A stretch of DNA of 10,138 nt from UBA1563 sp041667115 (GCA_041667115.1 JBAYFO010000086.1:1-10138), one strand, 5' to 3'; positions 1 through 6,598 are shown, counted from the first letter of the stretch. The notes: generated from the sequence alone by a model not told the origin. Program-made: numbers and translations.

Positions 1-10
1 TCAGAACAAG

Positions 11-69
11 GATTAACGATTTTAGAAGTTAGAAGATTTTGTTACATCAAAAATCAAATATCGTTAATC
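11..69. repeat. Inverted repeat of 10-bp arms
   Basis: GATTAACGAT at 11-20 is the exact reverse complement of ATCGTTAATC at 60-69, with 39 bases between. No ORF of note covers it. It may be the tail of an intergenic repeat or a fold in the 3' end of a transcript from a gene left of the window. The arms are AT-rich, so chance is not excluded. Confidence 0.4.
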
Positions 70-86
70 GTTATTCTTAAATTTTT

Positions 87-118
87 AATATTCTCGCCAT
101 TCTGCGAAGAATATTTTT
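87..118 (+). terminator. Probable intrinsic terminator of a gene left of the window
   Basis: The left arm AATATTCT-CGC (87-97) pairs with GCG-A-AGAATATT (104-115) with one bulged base and a 6-base loop, and a run of T follows (114-118). This fits a rho-independent terminator reading rightward. The stem is AT-rich at its base. The gene it would serve lies outside the window. Confidence 0.5.
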
Positions 119-142
119 ACTAACTATCTAATTCGTACCGCG

Positions 143-157
143 TCCGCCTCTGGCGGA
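143..157. repeat. GC-rich hairpin between the terminator and the tRNA 3' end
   Basis: TCCGCC (143-148) and GGCGGA (152-157) form a perfect 6-bp stem with a 3-base loop in an otherwise AT-rich spacer. No T-run follows on either strand, so it is a poor terminator. It resembles the short palindromic REP-like units common in FCB genomes, but I see only one copy here. Confidence 0.4.
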
Positions 158-175
158 ATTCCTAATTAATAAAAG

Positions 176-248
176 TGGAGCTAAGCGGGATCGAACCGCT
201 AACCTCTACGTTGCGAACGTAGCGCTCTCCCAATTGAGCTATAGCCCC
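176..248 (-). tRNA. tRNA-Ala, anticodon CGC
   Basis: Reading the - strand gives a complete 73-nt cloverleaf. The acceptor stem is GGGGCTA/TAGCTCC, the D stem GCTC/GAGC, the anticodon stem CTACG/CGTAG around loop TTCGCAA, the T stem AGCGG/CCGCT with loop TTCGATC, and the discriminator base is A73. The anticodon is CGC, which reads the alanine codon GCG. The acceptor stem carries a G3:U70 wobble, the classical identity element for alanyl-tRNA synthetase, which independently supports alanine. CCA is not encoded; the base after A73 is C, followed by T-rich sequence, so CCA must be added after transcription. This is the only - strand gene in the window and it stands alone. A CGC isoacceptor is a minor one and mildly unexpected in so AT-rich a genome. 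Confidence 0.96.
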
Positions 249-480
249 GGGGAAAAAGAAAATCACAAAAAACAAATAACAAAACCCACAAACCGTTGAG
301 ATAAACTGAAAATCCGTAAGGTTAATTTCTCGTCTGCTAAATTAATAAAAATTATTTGAACTTGGATGAATTAATCACAAAGTTATGTTTTTTAGTAAAG
401 ATTATAGTTGATTTATTTAGGGAAATCGTTTATCAAAATAAACAACTAGTCAGCATATTTCAAAATCGTGCAACCAACAC
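249..480. other. Intergenic spacer between tRNA-Ala and the first leader repeat
   Basis: This is AT-rich sequence without a credible ORF. It must hold the promoter of the - strand tRNA near its left end, and possibly the promoter of the TPR gene. I could not pick out a convincing -35/-10 pair or the Bacteroidota -33/-7 signal, so none is called. Confidence 0.5.
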
Positions 481-542
481 TTGGTAATCTATCAAAACAT
501 TTCTAAGTTCGTTTGTACAAATATTTAAGGAATTAGGTGACA
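481..542 (+). repeat. Leader repeat copy 1 (62 bp), upstream of the TPR lipoprotein gene
   Basis: This aligns without gaps to 5016-5077 (by eye 54 of 62 identical) and to 6423-6484 (52 of 62). It contains the shared core TCTAAGTTCG followed by the perfect palindrome TTTGTACAAA (512-521), and it ends in AGGTGACA. After that it diverges from the other two copies. It lies 84 bases before the preferred start at 626, in the same orientation as the gene. Its AGGTGA end mimics a ribosome binding site for the ATG at 545. Confidence 0.85.
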
Positions 543-583
543 AGATGCATTCGTTAATCGTCCAGAGAAAACTATTCCGGTGC

Positions 584-610
584 TGGGGGAATGAATCCTT
601 CCTTTCCCCA
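584..610 (+). promoter_or_regulatory. Hairpin in the leader of the TPR gene
   Basis: TGGGGGAA (584-591) pairs with TTTCCCCA (603-610), eight pairs including one G-U, around an 11-base loop. It sits 15 bases before ATG 626. If translation starts at 626, this is a stem-loop in the 5' untranslated region that could affect initiation or mRNA stability. No T-run follows, so it is not a terminator. Confidence 0.35.
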
Positions 611-625
611 CATTATATATTGCAA

Positions 626-1924
626 ATGATAATCTCCAAATTAAATGCAGTAGTTTTCCTTGTTGCAATTTTAGCCTGTTCCGGCTACGCAAGTAGTAAA
701 ATACAAAACCATGATAGCATTGCTGTTCAAGATAGTCTAACTCAACTCGCCGCTAAATTCTACGCTGAAGGGAATTACAAAAAAACTCTTGCTCTTATTG
801 ATACGAATGACTCAACTTTGTCTTCTTCCAAACTTTTCTATTACTATGGGATGAGTTATGCCGCATTATATGAGTATCAGAATGCATTAGATTATTTTAA
901 GAAAGCAATTCAAATTGATTCAGCTAATGTAACCTATCATTTTCAATTTGGGCGTTTATTGTTGCAAGCAGGTTTTACAGATGAATCGATTGAAGAGTTT
1001 AAATGCTGTTTTACCCTGGACAGCACTTACCTTCCTCCTTCTTTTCAGTTAGGATTACTTTATAACGCCCAGAAAAAATATCCTGACAAAGAGGTGGAAA
1101 TTTTCTCTTATCTCCTCCGCCAAAATCCCAACGATTTTTTTAGTTTATATTACCTTGGCGACGCTCTGAGAAGATTGATGTTTGTAGATTCCGGAATAGT
1201 TTTCGTTCAAAGATCAATTGAACTCAACCCGCGCTATTACCCAAGCCTGTTATCATTCGCTAATTATAATTATTCAAAACAGGAATACAAAGCGGCTCTT
1301 GAATATTATCAAAAAGCGGCTGAAATAAGAGCTCATGACAAAGACATTATTTATCAAACCGGTGAATGCCTGCGAAAACTGAATGCTTTTGATGAAGCCA
1401 TAGCAAAATATAAAGAAGCAATCGCTATTGATTCAACTAACGCAACATATCATGCCCAGTTAGGCTATACTTACTTTTTAATGGAAAAGTTCGACTCTTC
1501 CATTTCAGCTTACCACAAGGCGATAGCTTTAGATGACGGGAATATTCAATACTATTCTAATCTGGGGATTGTATTTAAGAAAATCCATTCGGTGCAGGGA
1601 GTAATACAGTCTTATCAAGACGCCGCGCAAGCTATGCACCCGGAAAATATTTCTTTTATCTTCAATGATCTGGCTGCGTATTGTTACTCGGAAGAATTGT
1701 GGAAGGAAGCGGCAAAAGCATACAAACGCGTTGTTGAGTTAAATCCGGAGAATATCACTGCGCTCTTTTGGCTTGGTGTCTCTTATGAAAATATTCCGGA
1801 TAAGAAATCCGCAATTTCTACTTATGAAGATTATCTCGAGAAAACAAAAGACGATAAAGAATTCCGAGGCAGACGTTTGGATATAAAACAGCGGATAGAA
1901 TCTCTTAAAGGAAAGAAAGATTAA
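626..1924 (+). CDS. TPR-repeat lipoprotein
   Basis: The product is a 432-aa protein of tandem tetratricopeptide repeats, a helical scaffold for protein-protein contacts, probably anchored to a membrane on the periplasmic side. From ATG 626 it begins MIISKLNAVVFLVAILAC, a basic-hydrophobic signal peptide ending in a lipobox-like ILAC with Cys18 as the likely lipidated residue. About ten 34-residue TPR units follow. The clearest contain YEYQNALDYFKKAIQIDSAN, FDEAIAKYKEAIAIDSTN, FDSSISAYHKAIALDDGN and WKEAAKAYKRVVELNPEN. The C-terminus is lysine-rich. An in-frame ATG at 545 follows an AGGTGA sequence and would add 27 residues, but that extension looks non-coding, would bury the signal peptide, and its ribosome site is part of a repeat found before other genes; I therefore prefer 626, although it has no clear Shine-Dalgarno. 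There is no obvious terminator after it. The TPR assignment is firm; the cellular role is unknown. Confidence 0.9.
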   Translation: MIISKLNAVVFLVAILACSGYASSKIQNHDSIAVQDSLTQLAAKFYAEGNYKKTLALIDTNDSTLSSSKLFYYYGMSYAALYEYQNALDYFKKAIQIDSANVTYHFQFGRLLLQAGFTDESIEEFKCCFTLDSTYLPPSFQLGLLYNAQKKYPDKEVEIFSYLLRQNPNDFFSLYYLGDALRRLMFVDSGIVFVQRSIELNPRYYPSLLSFANYNYSKQEYKAALEYYQKAAEIRAHDKDIIYQTGECLRKLNAFDEAIAKYKEAIAIDSTNATYHAQLGYTYFLMEKFDSSISAYHKAIALDDGNIQYYSNLGIVFKKIHSVQGVIQSYQDAAQAMHPENISFIFNDLAAYCYSEELWKEAAKAYKRVVELNPENITALFWLGVSYENIPDKKSAISTYEDYLEKTKDDKEFRGRRLDIKQRIESLKGKKD

Positions 1925-2026
1925 TCCGAATCGCAAATGAAGAATACTTTAACTAAGAGTTATGTTTACTTCAAATTCGTTATTGGGGGATGAATTATTA
2001 ATCTACCGCATTATTAAAATAAATGC

Positions 2027-2043
2027 ATAGATAAAATATCTAT
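2027..2043. promoter_or_regulatory. 17-bp AT palindrome before the methyltransferase gene
   Basis: ATAGATA and TATCTAT form a perfect inverted repeat around AAA, 83 bases before the methyltransferase start. It could be an operator-like site. An all-AT palindrome in AT-rich DNA can arise by chance. Confidence 0.25.
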
Positions 2044-2125
2044 CCTTGAGAGATTGAAGTTTTTGTGCTAAATGGTTATTTTATTTTTGCGCAATTAACG
2101 ACTAAATGAAAAGGACAAGAATAAG

Positions 2126-2890
2126 ATGAAACAGTGGTATGAAGAATTGTTTGAAAACTACGGGGAGAAATATGACAATGAAAACTTTGTCCAAGGTACG
2201 CATGGAGAATGTGATTTTATCGAAAAAGAAATTGCTTATAATAAAGCGATAAAAATTCTGGATATCGGATGCGGAACCGGCAGGCATTCAATTGAATTAT
2301 CTACAAGAGGTTATTCTGTTGTTGGTATTGATTTGTCGGAATCACTTCTACAACGGGCTAAAGAAAAAGCAGCCGAACACCATGTGCAGTTACTTTTTGA
2401 AAAACACGACGCAAGAAATCTTCCCTTCTTGAATGAATTTGATTTAGCCATAATGCTCTGCGAAGGTGCATTCCCACTGATGGAAACGGATGAAATGAAT
2501 TTTCAAATCCTCCAAAATGCCGCCAACGCGTTAAAACCAACTGGCAAATTAATTTTTACTACTTTGAATGGTTTATTCCCTTTATTTCATTCGGTAAAAG
2601 ATTTCGTTAACTCGGATAAAAATGTTGGAAATGCAACATACGGTGAGAATGCTTTTGATCTTATGACTTTCCGGGATATGAGCAGTACTTTTGTTGAAGA
2701 TGATCTTGGGAACAAGAAAGTACTAAAATGCAACGAAAGGTATTACGCCCCTTCTGAGATAATGTGGTTATTAAAATCATTGAATTTTAAAAAGATAGAT
2801 ATTTTCGGAGCCAAACTCGGAGCTTTTAGCAGAAACGACAAACTAACAACCGAAGATTTTGAAATGCTTGTGGTTGCCGAAAAACAATAA
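2126..2890 (+). CDS. Class I SAM-dependent methyltransferase
   Basis: This 254-aa soluble protein has a Rossmann-like methyltransferase fold that transfers a methyl group from S-adenosylmethionine; the acceptor cannot be told from sequence. Motif I, LDIGCGTGRH (residues 45-54), is the glycine-rich SAM loop. GIDLS (67-71) supplies the acidic residue for the ribose hydroxyls, HDARNLP (94-100) fits the adenine-contacting motif, FDLAIMLCEG (105-114) the motif IV region, and LKPTGKLIFTT (136-146) the post-motif strand. Length and motif order fit the Methyltransf_11/25 type of small-molecule or broad methyltransferases. There is no signal peptide. AAAAGGA at 2109-2115 is a ribosome site, though 10 bases from the ATG is somewhat far. 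A terminator-like hairpin follows at 2952, so it is probably monocistronic. The fold is certain; substrate and pathway are unassigned. Confidence 0.93.
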   Translation: MKQWYEELFENYGEKYDNENFVQGTHGECDFIEKEIAYNKAIKILDIGCGTGRHSIELSTRGYSVVGIDLSESLLQRAKEKAAEHHVQLLFEKHDARNLPFLNEFDLAIMLCEGAFPLMETDEMNFQILQNAANALKPTGKLIFTTLNGLFPLFHSVKDFVNSDKNVGNATYGENAFDLMTFRDMSSTFVEDDLGNKKVLKCNERYYAPSEIMWLLKSLNFKKIDIFGAKLGAFSRNDKLTTEDFEMLVVAEKQ

Positions 2891-2951
2891 TCGTTTAACT
2901 CACATTATGCGGGTTATTCGTTTTGGCATATTAAAAAAGATTACAATTACT

Positions 2952-2974
2952 ATGAAGAAGAATCTTCATTTTTT
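2952..2974 (+). terminator. Probable intrinsic terminator after the methyltransferase gene
   Basis: ATGAAGA (2952-2958) pairs perfectly with TCTTCAT (2963-2969) around a 4-base loop, and six T follow immediately (2969-2974). The stem is AT-rich, so strength is uncertain. It separates the methyltransferase from the hypothetical gene that starts 38 bases further on. Confidence 0.55.
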
Positions 2975-3012
2975 GTGGAAAATAACTTTTTAACTAAATA
3001 GAAAAGGATAAA

Positions 3013-3492
3013 ATGGAAATCAATTTTTCAAAAAAAGAATATGTAGCGCTATTAGACATGTTAGAGATTGCAGAATGGATTATGAATTCATTCAAAATTG
3101 AAATCGATGATGAAAATAGTGTTTATCAAAAACTGGAGCAGAAGATTTATTCCTTTGCTAAAAAAATGGGATGCGAGGAATTAATAGAGTATGATGATAC
3201 TTTGCAAGAGTATTTCCCTACCCGTGAGTTAGACGATACAAGCCCTGCTATGGAATTTATAAATGAATATGACAATGAAACTTTTTGGGATGAATTAATC
3301 GAAAGACTGGTTGAGAGAGATTTAGAAATGCAGGTCGGATCAAAAAATTATAAACGAATGACAATTGAAGAAATGTTTTCTAAAGAAGCTCCAATTGAAG
3401 AGAAATACTCACTAGAATTTGATAAAAACGGTGTAAAAAATTTATATCTAAAAGAACCGGCGAAGGAGGTTAAAGTTTTTCGTATAAACTAA
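3013..3492 (+). CDS. Hypothetical acidic cytoplasmic protein
   Basis: I do not recognise a named family. The 159-aa product has no signal peptide or membrane segment and is rich in Glu and Asp. The N-terminal half (about 5-55) looks helical, starting FSKKEYVALLDMLEIAEWIM. A middle acidic stretch (59-103) includes EYDDTLQEYFPTRELDD and FWDELIERLVERDLE. The end (about 130-157) reads like a pair of beta strands. The start is well supported by AAAAGGA (3002-3008), 4 bases before the ATG. The 15 bases up to and including that site nearly match those before the methyltransferase gene. Codon use looks like its neighbours. The 5' terminator at 2952 suggests its own promoter, or read-through from the methyltransferase. 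That it is a real gene is likely; any function would be guesswork. Confidence 0.75.
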   Translation: MEINFSKKEYVALLDMLEIAEWIMNSFKIEIDDENSVYQKLEQKIYSFAKKMGCEELIEYDDTLQEYFPTRELDDTSPAMEFINEYDNETFWDELIERLVERDLEMQVGSKNYKRMTIEEMFSKEAPIEEKYSLEFDKNGVKNLYLKEPAKEVKVFRIN

Positions 3493-3864
3493 TAGCACTC
3501 CTTTTTCAAAACAAATCGGTTTGCAGTTTGTCGCTAGTTGCCATAAAAAAGTCGCAGGTGCTTGAAAGAGTGTTGCAAGTGTTAAAGAAAGGTTTTTATG
3601 ACATAAAAACTAACATTACACTCTAAAATCGATGTTTTTAAGAGAACTTTTTATTTGATTATGGGAACTATCTGTAATGTTTGTCGGTTTTGAAAAATGT
3701 GGTAATTCACGGAAAGACGATTAGTATGAAGCGTAACAAAGAACGGGCTTAGCGTGTAAAGAGGATTAGCCTGTCATCATAAGAAAATATTATCGTTTTA
3801 TTTTGACCACTTTTTAATTCAGTTTTGCCTCCCGGCAAAAAAGTGTTTCTATAAAATAATAATC
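3493..3864. other. Intergenic gap without a recognisable gene
   Basis: No credible ORF on either strand. It contains a perfect 19-bp palindrome at 3592-3610 (GTTTTTATG, central A, CATAAAAAC). A second hairpin at 3823-3840 (TTTTGCC/GGCAAAA, loop TCCC) lacks a following T-run. GTTTGTCG occurs twice. The composition differs slightly from the AT-rich spacers elsewhere, being less A/T-monotonous, so it may be a decayed gene or a structured RNA, but I see no reading frame or fold that proves either. Confidence 0.4.
3592..3610. promoter_or_regulatory. 19-bp perfect palindrome, possible operator
   Basis: GTTTTTATG and CATAAAAAC flank a single central A. With only one base in the middle it suits a dimeric regulator's binding site better than an RNA hairpin. 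It lies 300 bases before the cytochrome gene and 100 bases after the hypothetical gene, so its target is unclear. Confidence 0.3.
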
Positions 3865-3885
3865 TCCGGTAACACCGGAAAGGAG
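3865..3885 (+). promoter_or_regulatory. Hairpin abutting the Shine-Dalgarno site of the cytochrome gene
   Basis: TCCGGT (3865-3870) pairs with ACCGGA (3874-3879) around loop AAC. The strong ribosome site AAGGAG (3880-3885) begins on the very next base, 6 bases from ATG 3892. This is the best ribosome binding site in the window. A GC-rich stem stacked against it could act as a 5' stabiliser or a local thermosensor-like structure, but could also be a protein-binding site. Confidence 0.5.
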
Positions 3886-3891
3886 TTAAGT

Positions 3892-4866
3892 ATGAATAAA
3901 ATTCTAAAGTTTTTTCTATGGCTTCTTGGAGGACTTTTTGTTGTTGTTCTGGTTGGGCTTATCTTTTTTAATCTTTCATTTCCAAAATCAAATCCTCCCT
4001 CAAATGTTGAGGTTAAATATACTCCCGAAAGGATAGAACGGGGAAAGTATCTCGCTAACCATGTAACAGGTTGTATGGATTGTCATTCGCCCCGTGATTT
4101 CAGTTTTTACGGTGGTCCGGTAATAAGTGGAAAAGCAGGTTCCGGAGGAGATCTCTTTGATATAAATTTAGGCGTTCCCGGAAAGCTTTTTCCTCCTAAT
4201 CTTACCCCATTCAATCTTAAAAAATACTCGGACGGTGAGTTAATAAGAGCGATGACAGAAGGAATAAACAAAGATGGAAAAGCACTTTTTCCTCTGATGC
4301 CCTATCGAAATCTAGCCCAGTTGTCAAAGGAAGATATCTATTCGATTGTCGCATACATCCGCACACTTCCTTCAGTTGAAAATACGGTAGATGAGGGATC
4401 ACTTGATTTTCCTATGAACTTAATTGTGAAGACAATCCCGCAACCGGTAACATTAAAAGAGAGTTTTGACAAAACTAATAGCGTAGCGTATGGGAAGTAT
4501 TTAGTAACTGTTGCCAGCTGCGCAGATTGCCACACTCCTATGGATAAGGGAACTCCAATTGCGGGGAAAGATTTTGCAGGAGGCTTTACAGTAACATTTC
4601 CAAAATTTAAGGTAACATCAGCCAACATTACTCCTGATATAGAAACAGGTATAGGATCGTGGACTAAAGAAACATTTATTGCAAGATTTAAAGTAGATAC
4701 CGATTCTTCTTATGTGCCAACTAAACTTCCTGAGGGGGCTTTTAATACCATTATGCCCTGGTTGTTTTATTCAGGAATGACGCGAGAAGACCTTGGTGCT
4801 ATCTATGACTATTTGCGGACAGTAAAACCGGTAAAAAATCAGATCACACGGTTCACAGCTAGGTAA
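3892..4866 (+). CDS. Membrane-anchored dihaem cytochrome c
   Basis: This 324-aa electron-transfer protein is held in the cytoplasmic membrane by one N-terminal helix (about 5-27, no cleavage site), with two cytochrome c domains outside. Haem site 1 is CMDCH (61-65) with a likely distal ligand Met136 in FPLMPY. Haem site 2 is CADCH (210-214) with Met288 in IMPW. Both domains share the lead-in RGKYL/YGKYL, as expected for a duplicated domain. The pattern (GCMDCHSPRD, NLTPF, SDGELIRAMTEGI, EDIYSIVAYIRTLP) resembles cytochrome subunits of quinohaemoprotein alcohol and aldehyde-type dehydrogenases, but no dehydrogenase is nearby. It may instead be a stand-alone electron carrier. The start is set by AAGGAG 6 bases upstream. 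A hairpin precedes the ribosome site, and a terminator follows at 4874, so it is probably monocistronic. Its maturation needs a cytochrome c assembly system located elsewhere. Confidence 0.92.
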   Translation: MNKILKFFLWLLGGLFVVVLVGLIFFNLSFPKSNPPSNVEVKYTPERIERGKYLANHVTGCMDCHSPRDFSFYGGPVISGKAGSGGDLFDINLGVPGKLFPPNLTPFNLKKYSDGELIRAMTEGINKDGKALFPLMPYRNLAQLSKEDIYSIVAYIRTLPSVENTVDEGSLDFPMNLIVKTIPQPVTLKESFDKTNSVAYGKYLVTVASCADCHTPMDKGTPIAGKDFAGGFTVTFPKFKVTSANITPDIETGIGSWTKETFIARFKVDTDSSYVPTKLPEGAFNTIMPWLFYSGMTREDLGAIYDYLRTVKPVKNQITRFTAR

Positions 4867-4873
4867 TTTTTAT

Positions 4874-4940
4874 CCGGACAGTTATAAAACGCTAAGATGA
4901 ATTTTCTTTTTCTTTGTTGAGATTAACTGTCCGGTTTTTT
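4874..4940 (+). terminator. Terminator after the cytochrome c gene, long-loop stem
   Basis: CCGGACAGTTA (4874-4884) pairs perfectly over 11 bp with TAACTGTCCGG (4924-4934), followed at once by six T (4935-4940). It starts 8 bases after the stop codon. The loop of 39 bases is much longer than usual, yet stem and T-run together fit intrinsic termination. Confidence 0.68.
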
Positions 4941-5015
4941 ATCTCCGTGAAGAGTTTATTTTTTTTACCTCAAAGAGTGCAGAGCCTGAATCTGTGAAAA
5001 TCTTTTTGCCAGCTT

Positions 5016-5097
5016 TTGGTAATATCCCAAAACATTTCTAAGTTCGTTTGTACAAATAATTGAGAAAAAAGGTGACATTATTTCTGAGTTAGTTTTA
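5016..5097 (+). repeat. Leader repeat copy 2 (82 bp), upstream of the WG-repeat gene
   Basis: The first 62 bases align without gaps to copies 1 and 3. The last 20 bases (5078-5097) are identical to copy 3 and absent from copy 1. The TTTGTACAAA palindrome is at 5047-5056. It lies 116 bases before the WG-repeat start and points the same way as the gene. Confidence 0.87.
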
Positions 5098-5213
5098 CAC
5101 ATTAAAATATTTCCCGTCGAGGTAAATAATTTTTTATCCTCCCCTCATTTTTATTCTGCAAATGAACAATTGAATCCAAATAACAATAAATATCAAACAA
5201 CAGGGAGAAAATC

Positions 5214-6323
5214 ATGAGAACTACAACTGCATTCGTTTTACTTTGGAGTTTAATTTCATTTGCTAATCTGTTCGCTCAAAAGGAGGTCATCTGTAAAAAC
5301 TTCGGGCAGTTTAACGATGGATTAGCCCCGATTTTAAATGACAACAAATGGGGATTTATTGATACCGAAGGGAACATTGTAATTCAACCAGTATTTCGAG
5401 CTTACGTCTCAGGCTTTGGAGAAAATCCTTATTTTTCAGAAGGGCTCACTCCAGTTATTGATGCAGAAACGGAAAAGGTCGGGTACATCAACAAAAAGGG
5501 AGAGATGGTAATCCCGTATCAGTATTACTCAGGAGATAATTTCCATGAGGGAGTTGCATTTGTTGGATTACAGAACGATTATGTTATAATTGATTCGATA
5601 GGAAATATAATAGCTCGAAAATTTATTGCCATTAATGGATGGCATTCAAAATTTAGCGGTGGTTTTGCCGGGGCAAGTAAAAACTCTGCTTATGGTTTTA
5701 TAGATAAAACTGGAAAGTTTGTAATTGAACCAAATTTTGAAGAAGTTCGAGACTTCTCGAATGGATTTGCTGCTGTAAAAAAAGATAATAAATGGGGGTT
5801 TATTGATACAACAGGGAGTATAACAGTTCCTTTCCAATTTACTAATGAACCAAAACCTTTCAGCAATGGAAGAGCGTTTGTCCAGGGGGCTAATTATACA
5901 TGGGGAATTATTGATACGACGGGAAAACTTTTAGTAGAGCCAAAATACAAACAGGTTTTCCCTTTTAATGGCGGCGCAGCTATTGTTAGTGTAATGGATA
6001 ATAAGTTTCAAGAAACATTTTATGTCATAGACCCTAATGGAAAAGTAGTTAAGGAATTTCAGAAAGCAAAAAAATATAACGAAACAATTACACTTTTGTC
6101 GGGCTTTACTGAAGGCTTGGCGGTTGCAATGAAAGATTCTAAAAAAGGATTTATTGATACAAAAGGAAAGATTGTAATTGATTTTAAATTTCGGCAGTTA
6201 CAACCTTTTTCAGATGGGTTAGCGCTTGCAGAACTTTTTGACGAAAAGACAAAGATTGTAACTAAAGGGTTTATCAACAATAAAGGTAAAATGGTAATAG
6301 TAATTAAAGCCCCACAATTTTAA
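5214..6323 (+). CDS. Exported WG-repeat protein
   Basis: This 369-aa protein is built almost entirely from WG repeats, beta-rich units of about 35-45 residues with the pattern W/Y-G-F-I-D-x-x-G-x-h-V-I-x-P. About nine units are visible, at roughly residues 46, 89, 123, 160, 194, 230, 270, 311 and 351. The clearest are NKWGFIDTEGNIVIQP, NKWGFIDTTG and KKGFIDTKGKIVI. The units at 89, 123, 270, 311 and 351 have lost the Trp. The N-terminus MRTTTAFVLLWSLISFANLFA is a signal peptide with a likely cleavage LFA|QKE, so the protein is periplasmic or surface-exposed. AGGGAG (5202-5207) lies 6 bases before the ATG and fixes the start. It is bounded by leader repeat copy 2 upstream and a strong terminator downstream, so it is its own unit. 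WG-repeat proteins mostly lack defined functions; a binding role is plausible but not shown. Confidence 0.92.
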   Translation: MRTTTAFVLLWSLISFANLFAQKEVICKNFGQFNDGLAPILNDNKWGFIDTEGNIVIQPVFRAYVSGFGENPYFSEGLTPVIDAETEKVGYINKKGEMVIPYQYYSGDNFHEGVAFVGLQNDYVIIDSIGNIIARKFIAINGWHSKFSGGFAGASKNSAYGFIDKTGKFVIEPNFEEVRDFSNGFAAVKKDNKWGFIDTTGSITVPFQFTNEPKPFSNGRAFVQGANYTWGIIDTTGKLLVEPKYKQVFPFNGGAAIVSVMDNKFQETFYVIDPNGKVVKEFQKAKKYNETITLLSGFTEGLAVAMKDSKKGFIDTKGKIVIDFKFRQLQPFSDGLALAELFDEKTKIVTKGFINNKGKMVIVIKAPQF

Positions 6324-6348
6324 GTTTTATTTTTTTCTAAATTATTTT

Positions 6349-6388
6349 AAATAAATTCCATCGCGGCGCGGTGGAATTTATTTATTTG
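6349..6388 (+). terminator. Strong intrinsic terminator after the WG-repeat gene
   Basis: AAATAAATTCCA (6349-6360) pairs perfectly with TGGAATTTATTT (6372-6383). The stem extends inward by TCG/CGG (one U-G), giving about 15 pairs around a 5-base loop. Sequence after it is T-rich. It starts 25 bases past the stop codon. Confidence 0.75.
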
Positions 6389-6422
6389 TTTTCAAATGCC
6401 TCATAATTTATTAAATCAATGT

Positions 6423-6504
6423 TTTGTAATATTCAAAAACATCTCTAAGTTCGTTTGTGCAAATGATTAAGAAATTAGGTGACATTATTTCTGAGTTAGT
6501 TTTA
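6423..6504 (+). repeat. Leader repeat copy 3 (82 bp), upstream of the two-TM hypothetical gene
   Basis: Aligns without gaps to copy 2 over its whole length (by eye 73 of 82 identical; the last 20 identical). The palindrome here has one change, TTTGTGCAAA (6454-6463). It lies 133 bases before ATG 6638, in the same orientation, directly after the terminator of the preceding gene. Confidence 0.86.
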
Positions 6505-6598
6505 TATAGGGAAACAATACCAAACGTACAATGTTTACAAACGATATTTGTGTAATTATTGACTATTGTTTTTTAAGCGGTATTGCTGTTTTATTAAA

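Noticed and set aside
545..625. N-terminal extension of the TPR protein from ATG 545
   Set aside because: The extra 27 residues look non-coding, would place a lipoprotein signal peptide internally, and the apparent ribosome site is the end of a repeat also found before other genes.
2060..2085. A further copy of the leader repeat before the methyltransferase gene
   Set aside because: Only a short stretch around TTTGTGCTAAATG resembles copy 3; the palindrome is broken and the flanks do not align.
3823..3840. TTTTGCC/GGCAAAA hairpin as a terminator
   Set aside because: No T-run follows the stem on the + strand, and on the - strand the T-run precedes it; it is too far from the end of the hypothetical gene.
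3493..3891. Integron attC site or CRISPR array in the gene-free gap
   Set aside because: No paired attC core boxes with the right spacing and no regularly spaced direct repeats are present.
4338..4628. Open frame on the - strand inside the cytochrome gene, and similar short antisense frames in other genes
   Set aside because: They lie wholly within strongly supported + strand genes, have no ribosome site or domain, and follow from the codon composition of the sense frame.
6559..6586. TTGACT...TATTGC as a promoter for the two-TM gene
   Set aside because: The -35 half is fair, but the -10 half is poor and the spacer is 16 bases. In this kind of organism the promoter consensus may differ, so I do not call it.
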